Assembly: GCA_044220545.1 (NCBI GenBank)
Contig: JBGAQX010000024.1
Location: 1-64,000 of the forward strand
Reading direction: 5' to 3'
DNA length: 64,000 bases
Source: Fen-999 sp044220545
GTDB taxonomy: Bacteria; Pseudomonadota; Gammaproteobacteria; Burkholderiales; Rhodocyclaceae
Part shown: piece after piece, positions 18,452 through 26,094 of the stretch
How the letters are laid out: each line of letters opens with the position of its first letter
How positions within the stretch are numbered: position 1 is the stretch's first letter
Notes under the pieces: generated by a model
Database searches by the model: none
Seen by the model: only the letters and a program-made list of their open reading frames with translations
Told to the model about the DNA's origin: nothing
Translations under genes and position numbers: made by a program

Positions 18452-18956
18452 GATTCCCCTTGTCATCGCTATATCTGGCGACCAGACGGAACGGTCCGGC
18501 TGGCGTGGCCGCCAGCGTCGCCATGCCCATGATCCAGTCGCCCGGTTCGAAAACGTTCTCCGCCTGGAACTGCGCCCAGCGGAAGGCGATCCGTGCCGCC
18601 TGCGCCACACCGGCCTTGTCCCATGCCGCGTCCCACTCCGCCGGCGGACGCACGGATATCCGCCGGCCGTCGGCATCGATGGCCCGCCAGTCCGCCAGCC
18701 GGGTGGTCAGCGTGGTCGCACCGCCGTTCCGCATGCCGAACGAGAAGCCGCAGGCCCGCGCATAGGGGCGGATAGCCGCCTCGGAAAAGCCCCGCGCGGT
18801 GTAGAAGGACGTCAGTGCCGCGCCGCCGAGCGAGTTGGCCGTCAGCGTCACGGCCCCCCTCGTGGCGCGATGGCGCCACTCGATGTCATCGTCCGCGTGG
18901 ACGGGAAAGCCAACACCGGCCAGCAGGGCAAGCGCGGCAAGCATATGGGCCTTCAT
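18411..18956 (-). CDS. Exported protein of unknown function upstream of tlpA-like gene
   Basis: 181-aa protein with a signal peptide (1-20, FPVHA-DD). The mature part contains AAIRPYARACGFSFGMRNGG and RISVRPPAEWDAAWDKAG and ends DQLVCAKD. ATG 18956 is 7 bases after ggagg, so the start is well supported. Its 3' end overlaps the thioredoxin gene by 41 bases, suggesting translational coupling; two cysteines (C69 and C178) could be thioredoxin clients. I recognise no characterised family member. Confidence 0.72.
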   Translation of the reverse strand: MKAHMLAALALLAGVGFPVHADDDIEWRHRATRGAVTLTANSLGGAALTSFYTARGFSEAAIRPYARACGFSFGMRNGGATTLTTRLADWRAIDADGRRISVRPPAEWDAAWDKAGVAQAARIAFRWAQFQAENVFEPGDWIMGMATLAATPAGPFRLVARYSDDKGNHEIDLDQLVCAKD

Positions 18957-19008
18957 CTTGGCAGCCTCCTCGACAACCGCCGAACCGCGCAGGGGGTGCT
19001 CGCTTGCA

Positions 19009-19623
19009 TCAGCGGCGAACGAAACAGCAGTAGATGAACTTCTGTTCGCCCTGCGCCGGCGTGAGGTGGGTTTCGCGCAGCGACTCGACCAGGACAAAAC
19101 CTGGGCCCAACTCAGCGGACAGGTATTCCGGACTGTAACGACAGACGGGCAGATTGCTGCACCGTTCCGGCCCATCCTCGGCGAAGGTGGCGATGATGGC
19201 ATGTCCGCCGGCGGCCAAGGCCGCCGACAAGCTCGACACGTAGGCCCGCCGGTCCGCCGGATCGGTAAGAAAGTGGAAGACCGCCCGGTCGTGCCAGAGC
19301 CGGTACGGGCCCGGAGGTCTGTCGCGCGTGACATCGCCGGTCAGCCAACGCACCGCTTCGGCACGAGCACCAAGTCGCGCCTTGACCGCCGCCAGCGCCG
19401 TGGCGGATATGTCGAAGACGGTAACATCGACAAAGCCGGCCGCGAGAAGGTGGTCGACCAGAGTGGACGCGCCGCCGCCAACATCGATGATCGCCTCGTC
19501 CGGCCGCGGGCCCAGCCTGGCGATCAGGCGCAGAGAAGTATCCGGCTGGATCTGATACCAACTCACCTCGTGCGTGGCGCGCGTCGCATAGACTTCTTCC
19601 CAGTGGCTGGCACGATTGGTCAT
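19009..19623 (-). CDS. Class I SAM-dependent methyltransferase
   Basis: 204-aa methyltransferase. The SAM-binding motif is EAIIDVGGGASTLVDHLL (about 43-60), followed by VTVFDISATAL and an acceptor motif near YRLWHDRAVFHFL. The pattern resembles small thiopurine/TehB-like methyltransferases. It ends FIYCCFVRR. ATG 19623 lies 11 bases after the DsrE gene stop, so they are probably co-transcribed. Linkage to DsrE and rhodanese genes hints at sulfur or chalcogen chemistry, but the substrate is unknown. Confidence 0.85.
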   Translation of the reverse strand: MTNRASHWEEVYATRATHEVSWYQIQPDTSLRLIARLGPRPDEAIIDVGGGASTLVDHLLAAGFVDVTVFDISATALAAVKARLGARAEAVRWLTGDVTRDRPPGPYRLWHDRAVFHFLTDPADRRAYVSSLSAALAAGGHAIIATFAEDGPERCSNLPVCRYSPEYLSAELGPGFVLVESLRETHLTPAQGEQKFIYCCFVRR

Positions 19624-19634
19624 GATTCGTCACC

Positions 19635-19994
19635 TCAGAAGACAAGCGCCTTGTCGGCCCAGATGGTCCATTCGGTGACCTCGTCGAGTGTCCCGCGGCG
19701 AGCGCCTTCGATGAGCTCCGCTGCGCCGATGCCGCGCGCATCCATGCAGGTTCCGCAGACCGCGATTTCGCCACCGGAACGAGCCACCATGCCCAGCATG
19801 TCGCCCGCGTTGTAATAGCCTGGCGGCACCTTCTGGCCGGCCTTGGCGCAGGCCGCCGCGTCGCCCATCAGGAACAGGCGAAATTCAACCGACCCGTCGC
19901 CTTTCCTTAGAATGTTTCGCGCCAGGCGCAATGCGTTGTAGCTGCGCTCCGTTCCGTAGGGCGGATCGTTGAGGATAAACAGGATTTTGCTCAT
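19635..19994 (-). CDS. DsrE/TusD-like sulfur-relay protein
   Basis: 119-aa protein with the DsrE/DsrF fold: MSKILFILNDPPYGTERSYN, then FRLFLMGDAAACA, and EIAVCGTCMDARGI, where conserved cysteines sit at the sulfur-carrying position. Such proteins carry or transfer sulfane sulfur in the cytoplasm. ATG 19994 is the natural family start; a 7-codon upstream in-frame start was rejected. It is divergent from the ArsR-rhodanese regulator gene at 20106. Confidence 0.85.
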   Translation of the reverse strand: MSKILFILNDPPYGTERSYNALRLARNILRKGDGSVEFRLFLMGDAAACAKAGQKVPPGYYNAGDMLGMVARSGGEIAVCGTCMDARGIGAAELIEGARRGTLDEVTEWTIWADKALVF

Positions 19995-20017
19995 GACTGG
20001 CCCCTTCTCACTCATTC

Positions 20018-20098
20018 CAATAATTTTTAGATTGATTAGAGCAAAGGATCAGGCAAAGATCAAGCCGGTTTGACATTCATTCGCCCCGTGGCTAGATT
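20018..20098 (+). promoter_or_regulatory. Promoter of the ArsR-rhodanese gene, probably leaderless mRNA
   Basis: A -35 box ttgaca (20070-20075) and -10 box tagatt (20093-20098) are separated by 17 bases. Transcription would begin near 20105, almost on the ATG at 20106, and no Shine-Dalgarno is present, so the mRNA is probably leaderless. An AT-rich tract upstream holds the dyad caat-N9-attg (20018-20021, 20031-20034), a possible operator shared with the divergent DsrE gene. Confidence 0.6.
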
Positions 20099-20105
20099 GC
20101 CGGCC

Positions 20106-20777
20106 ATGAACAAGACCCGCCGAACCAAGGACCTGCTCTACGAACAGGTGGCGCGCATCGGCAAGGCGGCTTCGAGCCCGAAGCGGCTGGAGCTGATCGA
20201 GCTGCTCTGTCAGGGCGAAAAGACGGTGGAAACGCTGGCGCGCGAGGCGTCGATCAGCCTGAAGCTGGCCAGCGCGCACCTGCGCGAACTGCGCGCCGGC
20301 AACCTGGTCGAGACTGAGCGGCACGGCAAGCACATCGCCTATCGGCTGGCCGATCGGACGGTCGCCGACTTCTGGGTGTCGATCCGTTCGCTCGCCGAAG
20401 AACGCCTGGTCGAACTGCAACTGGCATTGCAGAAGATCGCCTCCGCGCCCAACGACCTGGTGCCCAGCGACCGGGAGACGCTGATGAAGGCGGCCCGGCG
20501 TGGCGAGGTGGTGGTGCTCGACGTCCGGCCCACCGATGAATACCTGACCACCCACCTGCCCTTCGCCCGCTCGATTCCCATCGACGAACTGCGCCAGCGA
20601 TTGGCCGAACTACCGAAGGACCGGCCGGTCGTCGCCTATTGCCGCGGCCCGTTCTGCCTGATGGCCAAGGACGCGGTGGACCTGCTGCGCAAGGAGGGCT
20701 ACTCGGCCGCGCACCTGCGCGACGGCGTCGCCGAATGGGGCATGGCGCCGGTCGCGGCGCGGATCAGCGGCGGCTGA
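20106..20777 (+). CDS. ArsR-family regulator fused to a rhodanese domain
   Basis: 223-aa fusion. Residues 1-110 are an ArsR winged helix (KAASSPKRLELIELLCQGEK, recognition helix near SLKLASAHLRELR). Residues 120-215 are a rhodanese domain with the active-site loop YCRGPFC (C179 and C184). The fusion probably senses reactive sulfur species through the rhodanese cysteine. C35 in the ArsR part is another candidate sensor. ATG 20106 is right after the promoter. It is convergent with the Ehr-like operon end and may regulate the sulfur genes on its left. Confidence 0.9.
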   Translation: MNKTRRTKDLLYEQVARIGKAASSPKRLELIELLCQGEKTVETLAREASISLKLASAHLRELRAGNLVETERHGKHIAYRLADRTVADFWVSIRSLAEERLVELQLALQKIASAPNDLVPSDRETLMKAARRGEVVVLDVRPTDEYLTTHLPFARSIPIDELRQRLAELPKDRPVVAYCRGPFCLMAKDAVDLLRKEGYSAAHLRDGVAEWGMAPVAARISGG

Positions 20778-21285
20778 CCGCCGCCAGGATGCCCCGCATC
20801 AACGCCAACGGCGTCGGCGGGCAGCCGGGGACGCGCACGTCGACGGCGACGACGTTCTCGACGGCGCCGCAGGTCGCGTAGTTTTCGCCGAACAACTGGC
20901 CGACCTCGCCGCAGCCGCAACCGCAGTCACCCACCGCGACCACCAGCTTGGGATCGGGCGTGCAGTCGTAGGCGATGCGCAGGGCGTTCTCCATGTTCTT
21001 GGTCACCGGGCCGGTGACCAGCAGCATGTCGGCATGGCGCGGGCTGGCGACGAACTTGATGCCGCGCCCTTCGAGGTTGTAGTAGGGATTGTTCAGGGCG
21101 TGGATTTCCAGCTCGCAGCCGTTGCAGGAACCGGCATCGACTTCGCGGATGGTCAGCGCCCGACCGAGAATGGCGAGGATTTCGTCGTGGAGCAGGCCCA
21201 TCTCGCGTTGCGGGCCTTCCTCGATGGCGACGGGACGCTCGGTGAGAATGCCGGTGCGCAGGATGCGCTTGAGCAGAGGAATCAT
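20764..21285 (-). CDS. Hydrogenase-4/NuoB-like small subunit of an Ehr-type complex
   Basis: 173-aa iron-sulfur subunit homologous to HyfI/HycG and NuoB. Cluster ligands are present: GSCNGCELE, GDCGCGCGEVGQLF, the cysteine in NYATCGAV and VPGCPPTP, consistent with one proximal [4Fe-4S] cluster. It is the last gene of a six-gene operon and overlaps the 3' end of the ArsR-rhodanese gene (20764-20777) on the opposite strand. ATG 21285. Between it and the large subunit sits a GC hairpin. Confidence 0.88.
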   Translation of the reverse strand: MIPLLKRILRTGILTERPVAIEEGPQREMGLLHDEILAILGRALTIREVDAGSCNGCELEIHALNNPYYNLEGRGIKFVASPRHADMLLVTGPVTKNMENALRIAYDCTPDPKLVVAVGDCGCGCGEVGQLFGENYATCGAVENVVAVDVRVPGCPPTPLALMRGILAAVSRR

Positions 21286-21313
21286 GATTTCGAGCGCAGC
21301 GAGCCACGAGTTT

Positions 21314-21333
21314 CCCCCTCTGCGAAGAGGGGG
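21314..21333. repeat. GC hairpin inside the Ehr-type operon
   Basis: Arms ccccctct (21314-21321) and agaggggg (21326-21333) are perfect complements around loop gcga. It lies between the large and small subunit genes. Followed by a G-rich tail, it resembles interspersed repeats seen in betaproteobacteria; it may stabilise or attenuate the transcript. Confidence 0.55.
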
Positions 21334-21355
21334 CTGGGGGGAGTCGGGTCACCAA

Positions 21356-22936
21356 TCACAGATCAACTCCACTGTAGGAAAGGTTGAACGACTTGTTGAT
21401 CAGCGGGAAATCCGGAACGATGTCGCTCAGCACGGCATGCTCCAGAGCCGGCCAGGCCTGCCACGAAGGATCGTGCGGATGGGCGCGGGCGATGCGGCCC
21501 GCGTCGTCCAGTTGCAGCCCGACCACCACCTCGCCACGCCAGCCTTCGACGATGCCCAGCCCGCCGCCGCCGGGTGCTGGTGCCATTTCGACCCGCACCC
21601 CGCCCTGGGGCAGGCCGACCGCGATGACGCGCAACAGGCGCAAGGATTCGAATATCTCATCGAAGCGCACCGCCACCCGTGCCGCGACGTCGCCGCGCTC
21701 GTCGGTGGCCGGCCGCACGCCGAGCGTCGCGTAAGGCGGCGGCGGCGTGTAGCCCTGGCGATAGCAGCGGCCATCGAGAATCATGCCGGTGGCGCGCGCC
21801 GCCATGCCGGTGAGCGACAGCTCCCGCGCCAGCTCGGTGCTGATCGGGCCGGTGGTCAGAAAGCGGTCCTGCAATCCGGGATGCTCGTCGTAGATCTTGC
21901 GCAACGCCTTGACCTCGCGACCGATCGCGTCGCACTGCTCGACGAGCCGGTCCAGCCCGGCCCGATCGAGATCGAGGGCGACGCCGCCGGGGACGATGCG
22001 ATCCATCATGAAGCGATGACCGAACAGCTCGGCGTTGAGGCGAACCCAGTCCTCCTTCAGGCGACTGAACTGGGTGAGGCCAAAGCCGAAGGCGGCGTCG
22101 TTGCCCAGCATGCCGAGGTCGCCGAGATGGTTGGCGACCCGCTCGCGCTCGAGCATCAGCGCCCGCAAGGTGAACGCGCGCGGCGGCGGCGTCACGTCGC
22201 ACGCCGCTTCGGCGGCCATCGCATAGGCCCAGGCGTAGGCGCAGGTGGAATCGCCCGAAACACGGCCGACCAGCTTGCCGCCGGTCGCCAGGTCCTGGCC
22301 GATCAGGCGGCGCTCGACGCCCTTGTGCTGGTAGCCGAGGCGCTGTTCGAGGCGCAGCACCTTCTCGCCGATCACCGAAAAGCGGAAGTGGCCTGGCTCG
22401 ATGATGCCGGCATGAATGGGGCCGACCGGAATTTCATGCGCGCCTTCGCCACCGACCTGGACGAAGTCATAGTCGCTGGGCAGGTTCGGGAAGCCGACAC
22501 CGATGCCGACCTCATGCACGGCATCGTGGCGCAATGGATACCAGTCGGCCGGCCAGGCGCCGTGGCGCAGCCAGGGCCGTTGGTCGCCGCCGTCGGTGGC
22601 GATGCCGACCAGGTCGCGGGTGGTCCGCTGCATGCGGTTGGCGGCCGGGAAGATGCCGGCCAGATCGGGATAGACGGGCTGCCCGGCACCAACGGCCGGC
22701 AGATCGAGGCCGAGCCAGGCATGGCCCTCGTCGAGGCCGAACACGCAATGCAAAACAAAGCCGCCGCCGCGCGATCGTTCGTCCGCACCCCACAGCGCGG
22801 CGAGGCGGCCGCCATGGCGATGGACGGAAACGGCGAAGCGCATCAGGTCTTCGCCGTCCGCCGCCCGGCCATGCCAGACCGGCGCGCCGCAGCCGGCCTG
22901 ACGGGTGAATTCGATGGGTTCGGCGTGGAACAGCAT
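21356..22936 (-). CDS. NuoCD-like large subunit lacking nickel-ligand cysteines (Ehr-type)
   Basis: 526-aa fusion of a NuoC-like N-terminal domain (about 1-150) and a NuoD/HyfG-like catalytic domain. In true NiFe hydrogenases the metal is held by two CxxC pairs. Here the first site reads GRVSGDSTCAYAWAY (about 225-238), and the C-terminus ends DFPLINKSFNLSYSGVDL with no cysteine. So no nickel site can form, as in the Ehr class of hydrogenase-related complexes. ATG 22936 was chosen because ggagg is 7 bases upstream; ATG 22942 is too close to it. Confidence 0.88.
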   Translation of the reverse strand: MLFHAEPIEFTRQAGCGAPVWHGRAADGEDLMRFAVSVHRHGGRLAALWGADERSRGGGFVLHCVFGLDEGHAWLGLDLPAVGAGQPVYPDLAGIFPAANRMQRTTRDLVGIATDGGDQRPWLRHGAWPADWYPLRHDAVHEVGIGVGFPNLPSDYDFVQVGGEGAHEIPVGPIHAGIIEPGHFRFSVIGEKVLRLEQRLGYQHKGVERRLIGQDLATGGKLVGRVSGDSTCAYAWAYAMAAEAACDVTPPPRAFTLRALMLERERVANHLGDLGMLGNDAAFGFGLTQFSRLKEDWVRLNAELFGHRFMMDRIVPGGVALDLDRAGLDRLVEQCDAIGREVKALRKIYDEHPGLQDRFLTTGPISTELARELSLTGMAARATGMILDGRCYRQGYTPPPPYATLGVRPATDERGDVAARVAVRFDEIFESLRLLRVIAVGLPQGGVRVEMAPAPGGGGLGIVEGWRGEVVVGLQLDDAGRIARAHPHDPSWQAWPALEHAVLSDIVPDFPLINKSFNLSYSGVDL

Positions 22937-22939
22937 GGT

Positions 22940-23015
22940 CATGCCTCCGCTGGGCCGTCCCAAGGAGGCATGCGCCCCCCCGTGGGGGGCAGCGAGCCGG
23001 GTTTGCGAGCGTGGG
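22940..23015. repeat. Nested GC-rich inverted repeats between two Ehr-type genes
   Basis: catgcctcc (22940-22948) pairs with ggaggcatg (22964-22972), enclosing a region that includes the ribosome site of the large subunit. Immediately after, gcccccc (22974-22980) pairs with ggggggc (22984-22990). A G-rich tail continues to 23015. The pattern looks like a REP-type element common between betaproteobacterial genes; that comparison is from memory. Confidence 0.55.
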
Positions 23016-23024
23016 GGGCCATCA

Positions 23025-24476
23025 TCAGCCGAGCATGCGCGCGGCTTCGTGGAACCAGCGCGTCAGATAGGGGGGAATCCAGAGCCCCAGCATCAGCACG
23101 ATGGCCAGATGCAGGAACACCGGCAGGATGGCCGGGGCGTGCGGCAGCGGCTTGGCGTGCGTCTCGCCGAACACCATCGGCTGCACCTTGCCGAAGATCT
23201 GCGCGAAGGCCACGCCCAGCGCCAGCAGCAGGATCGGCGTCGCCCACGGATAGTGCTTCATGGCGTGGGTGAGGATCATGAACTCGCTGGCGAAGACGCC
23301 GAACGGCGGCATGCCGAGGATGGCCAGGGTGCCGAGCATCAGGCCCCAGCCGATCACCGGGTTGATGCGGATCAGGCCGCGGATGTCCGCCATCAGTTGC
23401 GTGCCGGTCTTCTGGGTGGCGTGGCCGACGGCGAAGAAGATCGCCGACTTGGTCAGCGAATGCATGGTCATGTGCAGCAGGCCGGCGAAGTTGGCCACCG
23501 CGCCGCCCATGCCGAAGGCGAAGGTGATCAGGCCCATATGCTCGATGGACGAATAGGCGAACATTCGCTTGACGTCCTTCTGCCGACCGAGGAAGAAGGC
23601 CGCCATCAGCAGCGTCAGGAGGCCGAAGCCCATCATCAGGTTGCCGGCGAAATCGCTGTGGATCGCGCCGTCGGCCAGCACCTTGCAGCGCAGGATGGCG
23701 TAGAGCGCCACATTGAGCAGCAGGCCGGAGAGCACCGCCGAGACGGGCGTCGGACCTTCGGCGTGGGCGTCGGGCAGCCAGTTGTGCAGCGGCGCCAGAC
23801 CGACCTTGGTGCCGTAGCCGACCAGCAGGAAGATGAAGGACAGCGCCATGATGGTCGGTTCCAACTGGCCCTTGACGTCGACCAGGTGCGTCCATAGCAG
23901 CGCGTTGCCGGTCTCGCCGAGCACGCGCTCGGCGGCGAAGTAGAGCAGGATGGTGCCGAACAGGGCCTGGGCGATGCCGACGCCGCAGAGGATGAAGTAC
24001 TTCCAGGCCGCTTCCAGGCTGGCCGGGGTGCGGTAGAGCGAGACCAGCAGCACGGTGGTCAGCGTCGCCGCCTCCATGGCCACCCACAGGATGCCCAGGT
24101 TGTTGGTGGTCAGCGCCGCCAGCATGGTGAACATGAAGAGCTGGTACATGCTCTTGTAGAGCCGCAGGCGCGGCACGGTGAGCCGGCCGTGCGCCATTTC
24201 GTTCTTCATGTACGGGCCGGAGAAGATGCTGGTGGTCAGCCCGACGAAGGCCGTCAGCGTAACGAAGAAGACGTTCATCGAGTCGATGAAGAACTGCTCG
24301 CCGAAGGCGAAGCGCGGCCCGCTGGTGACGATTTCGGCGGTCAGCAACGCCGAGGCGAGGAAGGTGCCCAGGCTGGCGATGATGTTGAGGTTGGGCGCCC
24401 AGGCGCGCTCGCCGACCACCGTCAGCAGCGCGCCGCTGACGAGGGGAATGGCCAGGAGGATGACGAAGAGATCCAT
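23025..24476 (-). CDS. HyfF/NuoN-like antiporter-type subunit (Ehr-type)
   Basis: 483-aa membrane protein with about 14 hydrophobic helices. The proton-channel region includes VAMEAATLTTVLLVSLY, LVGYGTKVGLAPLHNWLPDA (lysine of helix 7), and GLLLNVALYAILR, KRMFAYSSIEHMGLI. It is homologous to HyfF. ATG 24476 shares one base with the HyfE stop (TGATG). A long in-frame extension to 25253 runs through the next gene in another frame and was rejected. Confidence 0.9.
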   Translation of the reverse strand: MDLFVILLAIPLVSGALLTVVGERAWAPNLNIIASLGTFLASALLTAEIVTSGPRFAFGEQFFIDSMNVFFVTLTAFVGLTTSIFSGPYMKNEMAHGRLTVPRLRLYKSMYQLFMFTMLAALTTNNLGILWVAMEAATLTTVLLVSLYRTPASLEAAWKYFILCGVGIAQALFGTILLYFAAERVLGETGNALLWTHLVDVKGQLEPTIMALSFIFLLVGYGTKVGLAPLHNWLPDAHAEGPTPVSAVLSGLLLNVALYAILRCKVLADGAIHSDFAGNLMMGFGLLTLLMAAFFLGRQKDVKRMFAYSSIEHMGLITFAFGMGGAVANFAGLLHMTMHSLTKSAIFFAVGHATQKTGTQLMADIRGLIRINPVIGWGLMLGTLAILGMPPFGVFASEFMILTHAMKHYPWATPILLLALGVAFAQIFGKVQPMVFGETHAKPLPHAPAILPVFLHLAIVLMLGLWIPPYLTRWFHEAARMLG

Positions 24477-25141
24477 CAGCCGTCCTTGAGTTTTTCCATG
24501 TGGCGGATGTCCAGACTGTCGAACTGCTCGCGAATCTGGAAGAAGAACACGCCGAGGATGATGGCGCCGACCAGCACGTCGAGCGCGATGCCCAGCTCGA
24601 CGACCATGGGCATGCCGTAGGTGGCGCTGGTGGCGGCGAGGAACAGGCCGTTTTCCATGGACAGGAAGCCGACCACCTGCGGAATCGCCTTGGTGCGGGT
24701 GATCATCATCAGGAAGGCGAGCATGACCACCGCCAGGGCGATGCCCAGCGTGCCGCGGCTGATGGTCTGCGACAGCAGCGAGATCGGCTGGGCGACGTTG
24801 AAGGCGATGATGACCAGGACCAAACCGACCAGCATGGTGGTCGGCACATTGACCAGCGACTCCAGATCCCACTTGACGTAGAGGCGCCGCACCAGCCGGT
24901 GCAGGATCCAGGGCAGCAGCAGCGCCTTGAGCAGCAGGGTCAGGCCCGCCGACCAGTAGAGGTGGCTTTGATGGGTGGTCACCGCCACCACCAGCGTCGA
25001 CAGGCACAGCACCAGGCCCTGGAGGGCGAACAGGTTGATCAGCGGCATGACCCGCCGCTGCGCCAGCATGGCGAAGGCCAGCAGCAGGATGATCGAGGCG
25101 CAGAGGTTGATCAACTGCGCGGACAGGGGGACGTCGGTCAT
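24476..25141 (-). CDS. HyfE-like membrane subunit (Ehr-type)
   Basis: 221-aa polytopic protein with about six helices, resembling HyfE: an MTDVPLSAQLINLCASI start, then a NuoK-like part with GFLSMENGLFLAATSATYG (residues about 158-176) and FFFQIREQFDSLDIRHMEKL at the end. ATG 25141 overlaps the HyfC-like stop (25138). It connects pumping subunits in this complex family. Confidence 0.88.
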   Translation of the reverse strand: MTDVPLSAQLINLCASIILLLAFAMLAQRRVMPLINLFALQGLVLCLSTLVVAVTTHQSHLYWSAGLTLLLKALLLPWILHRLVRRLYVKWDLESLVNVPTTMLVGLVLVIIAFNVAQPISLLSQTISRGTLGIALAVVMLAFLMMITRTKAIPQVVGFLSMENGLFLAATSATYGMPMVVELGIALDVLVGAIILGVFFFQIREQFDSLDIRHMEKLKDG

Positions 25142-26094
25142 ACCCGGGTTTCCAGCAGCAGGCGCACCAGCAGTCCGAGCACCGCCAGCAGGAAGGCGGT
25201 GCCGAGGAATTCCGGGGCGCGGAAGATGCGCATCTTGGCGTTGACCGTTTCAATCAGCGCCAGTACGAAGCCGCCGATCGCCAGCTTGACCACCAGCAGC
25301 GGAATCGCCGCCAGCAGGGCCAGGAAGTTGTCGCGCTCGGCGATGCCCCAGGGGAAGAACAGGGCCAGGCCGAGACAGGAATAGGCATAGAGCTTGAGGC
25401 TGGCCGCCCACTCGATCAGCGCCAGGTGGCGACCCGAGTATTCGAGGATCATCGCCTCGTGGATCATGGTCAGCTCGAGGTGGGTGGCCGGATTGTCCAC
25501 CGGAACGCGGGCATTCTCGGCCAGCGAGACCATGGTGAAGGCGATGCCCGCGAAGGCCAGGCTCGGGTAGATGATGAAGTCGCGGTGCGCCAGGGTCTCG
25601 ACGATGGTGGCCACCGAGGTCGATTGCGAGATCATCGCCGTGGTGAAGATCACCATCAGCAGCGCCGGTTCGGCGAGGAAGCCGACCAGCATCTCGCGCC
25701 GGCCGCCCAGGGTGCCGAAGGAAGTGCCGATGTCCATGGCCGCCAGCGAGATGAAGATGCGCGCCAGGCCGAACACGCCGACCAGGGCGATGGTGTCGGC
25801 CGCCGGCGCGAGCGGCAGGTCGGTCGACAGGCTGGGAATGATGGCGCAGGCGAGCAGCATGCAGCCGAACACCACGAAGGGCGCGGTACGGAACAGCGAC
25901 GAGGCGCCCTCGGCCAGCACCACGTCCTTGTTGAACAGCTTGCGCAGCATGTAATAGGGTTGCAGGAGCGGCGGCGCGGTGCGGCTCTGCAACCAGGCGC
26001 GGCACTGGCCGACCCAGCCGGCGAGCAGCGGCGCCAGCAGCAGGGCCAGCGCGATGGCGAAGAGTTGCCCCAACAGCCCGGCAACACTGATCAT
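25138..26094 (-). CDS. HyfC/NuoH-like membrane anchor (Ehr-type)
   Basis: 318-aa protein homologous to HyfC/NuoH, the subunit that links the redox arm to the membrane arm. Visible motifs are LLQPYYMLRKLFNKD, AEPALLMVIFTTA and the charged loop AENARVPVDNPATHLELTMIHEAM, whose acidic residues lie at the interface equivalent to the quinone region in complex I. ATG 26094 overlaps the HyfB stop (ATGA); the in-frame extension to 26196 is not supported. Confidence 0.9.
   Translation of the reverse strand: MISVAGLLGQLFAIALALLLAPLLAGWVGQCRAWLQSRTAPPLLQPYYMLRKLFNKDVVLAEGASSLFRTAPFVVFGCMLLACAIIPSLSTDLPLAPAADTIALVGVFGLARIFISLAAMDIGTSFGTLGGRREMLVGFLAEPALLMVIFTTAMISQSTSVATIVETLAHRDFIIYPSLAFAGIAFTMVSLAENARVPVDNPATHLELTMIHEAMILEYSGRHLALIEWAASLKLYAYSCLGLALFFPWGIAERDNFLALLAAIPLLVVKLAIGGFVLALIETVNAKMRIFRAPEFLGTAFLLAVLGLLVRLLLETRV

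Noticed and set aside
23025..25253. 742-residue open frame
   Set aside because: Upstream part is an arginine/proline-rich shadow of the HyfE-like gene; the gene starts at 24476.
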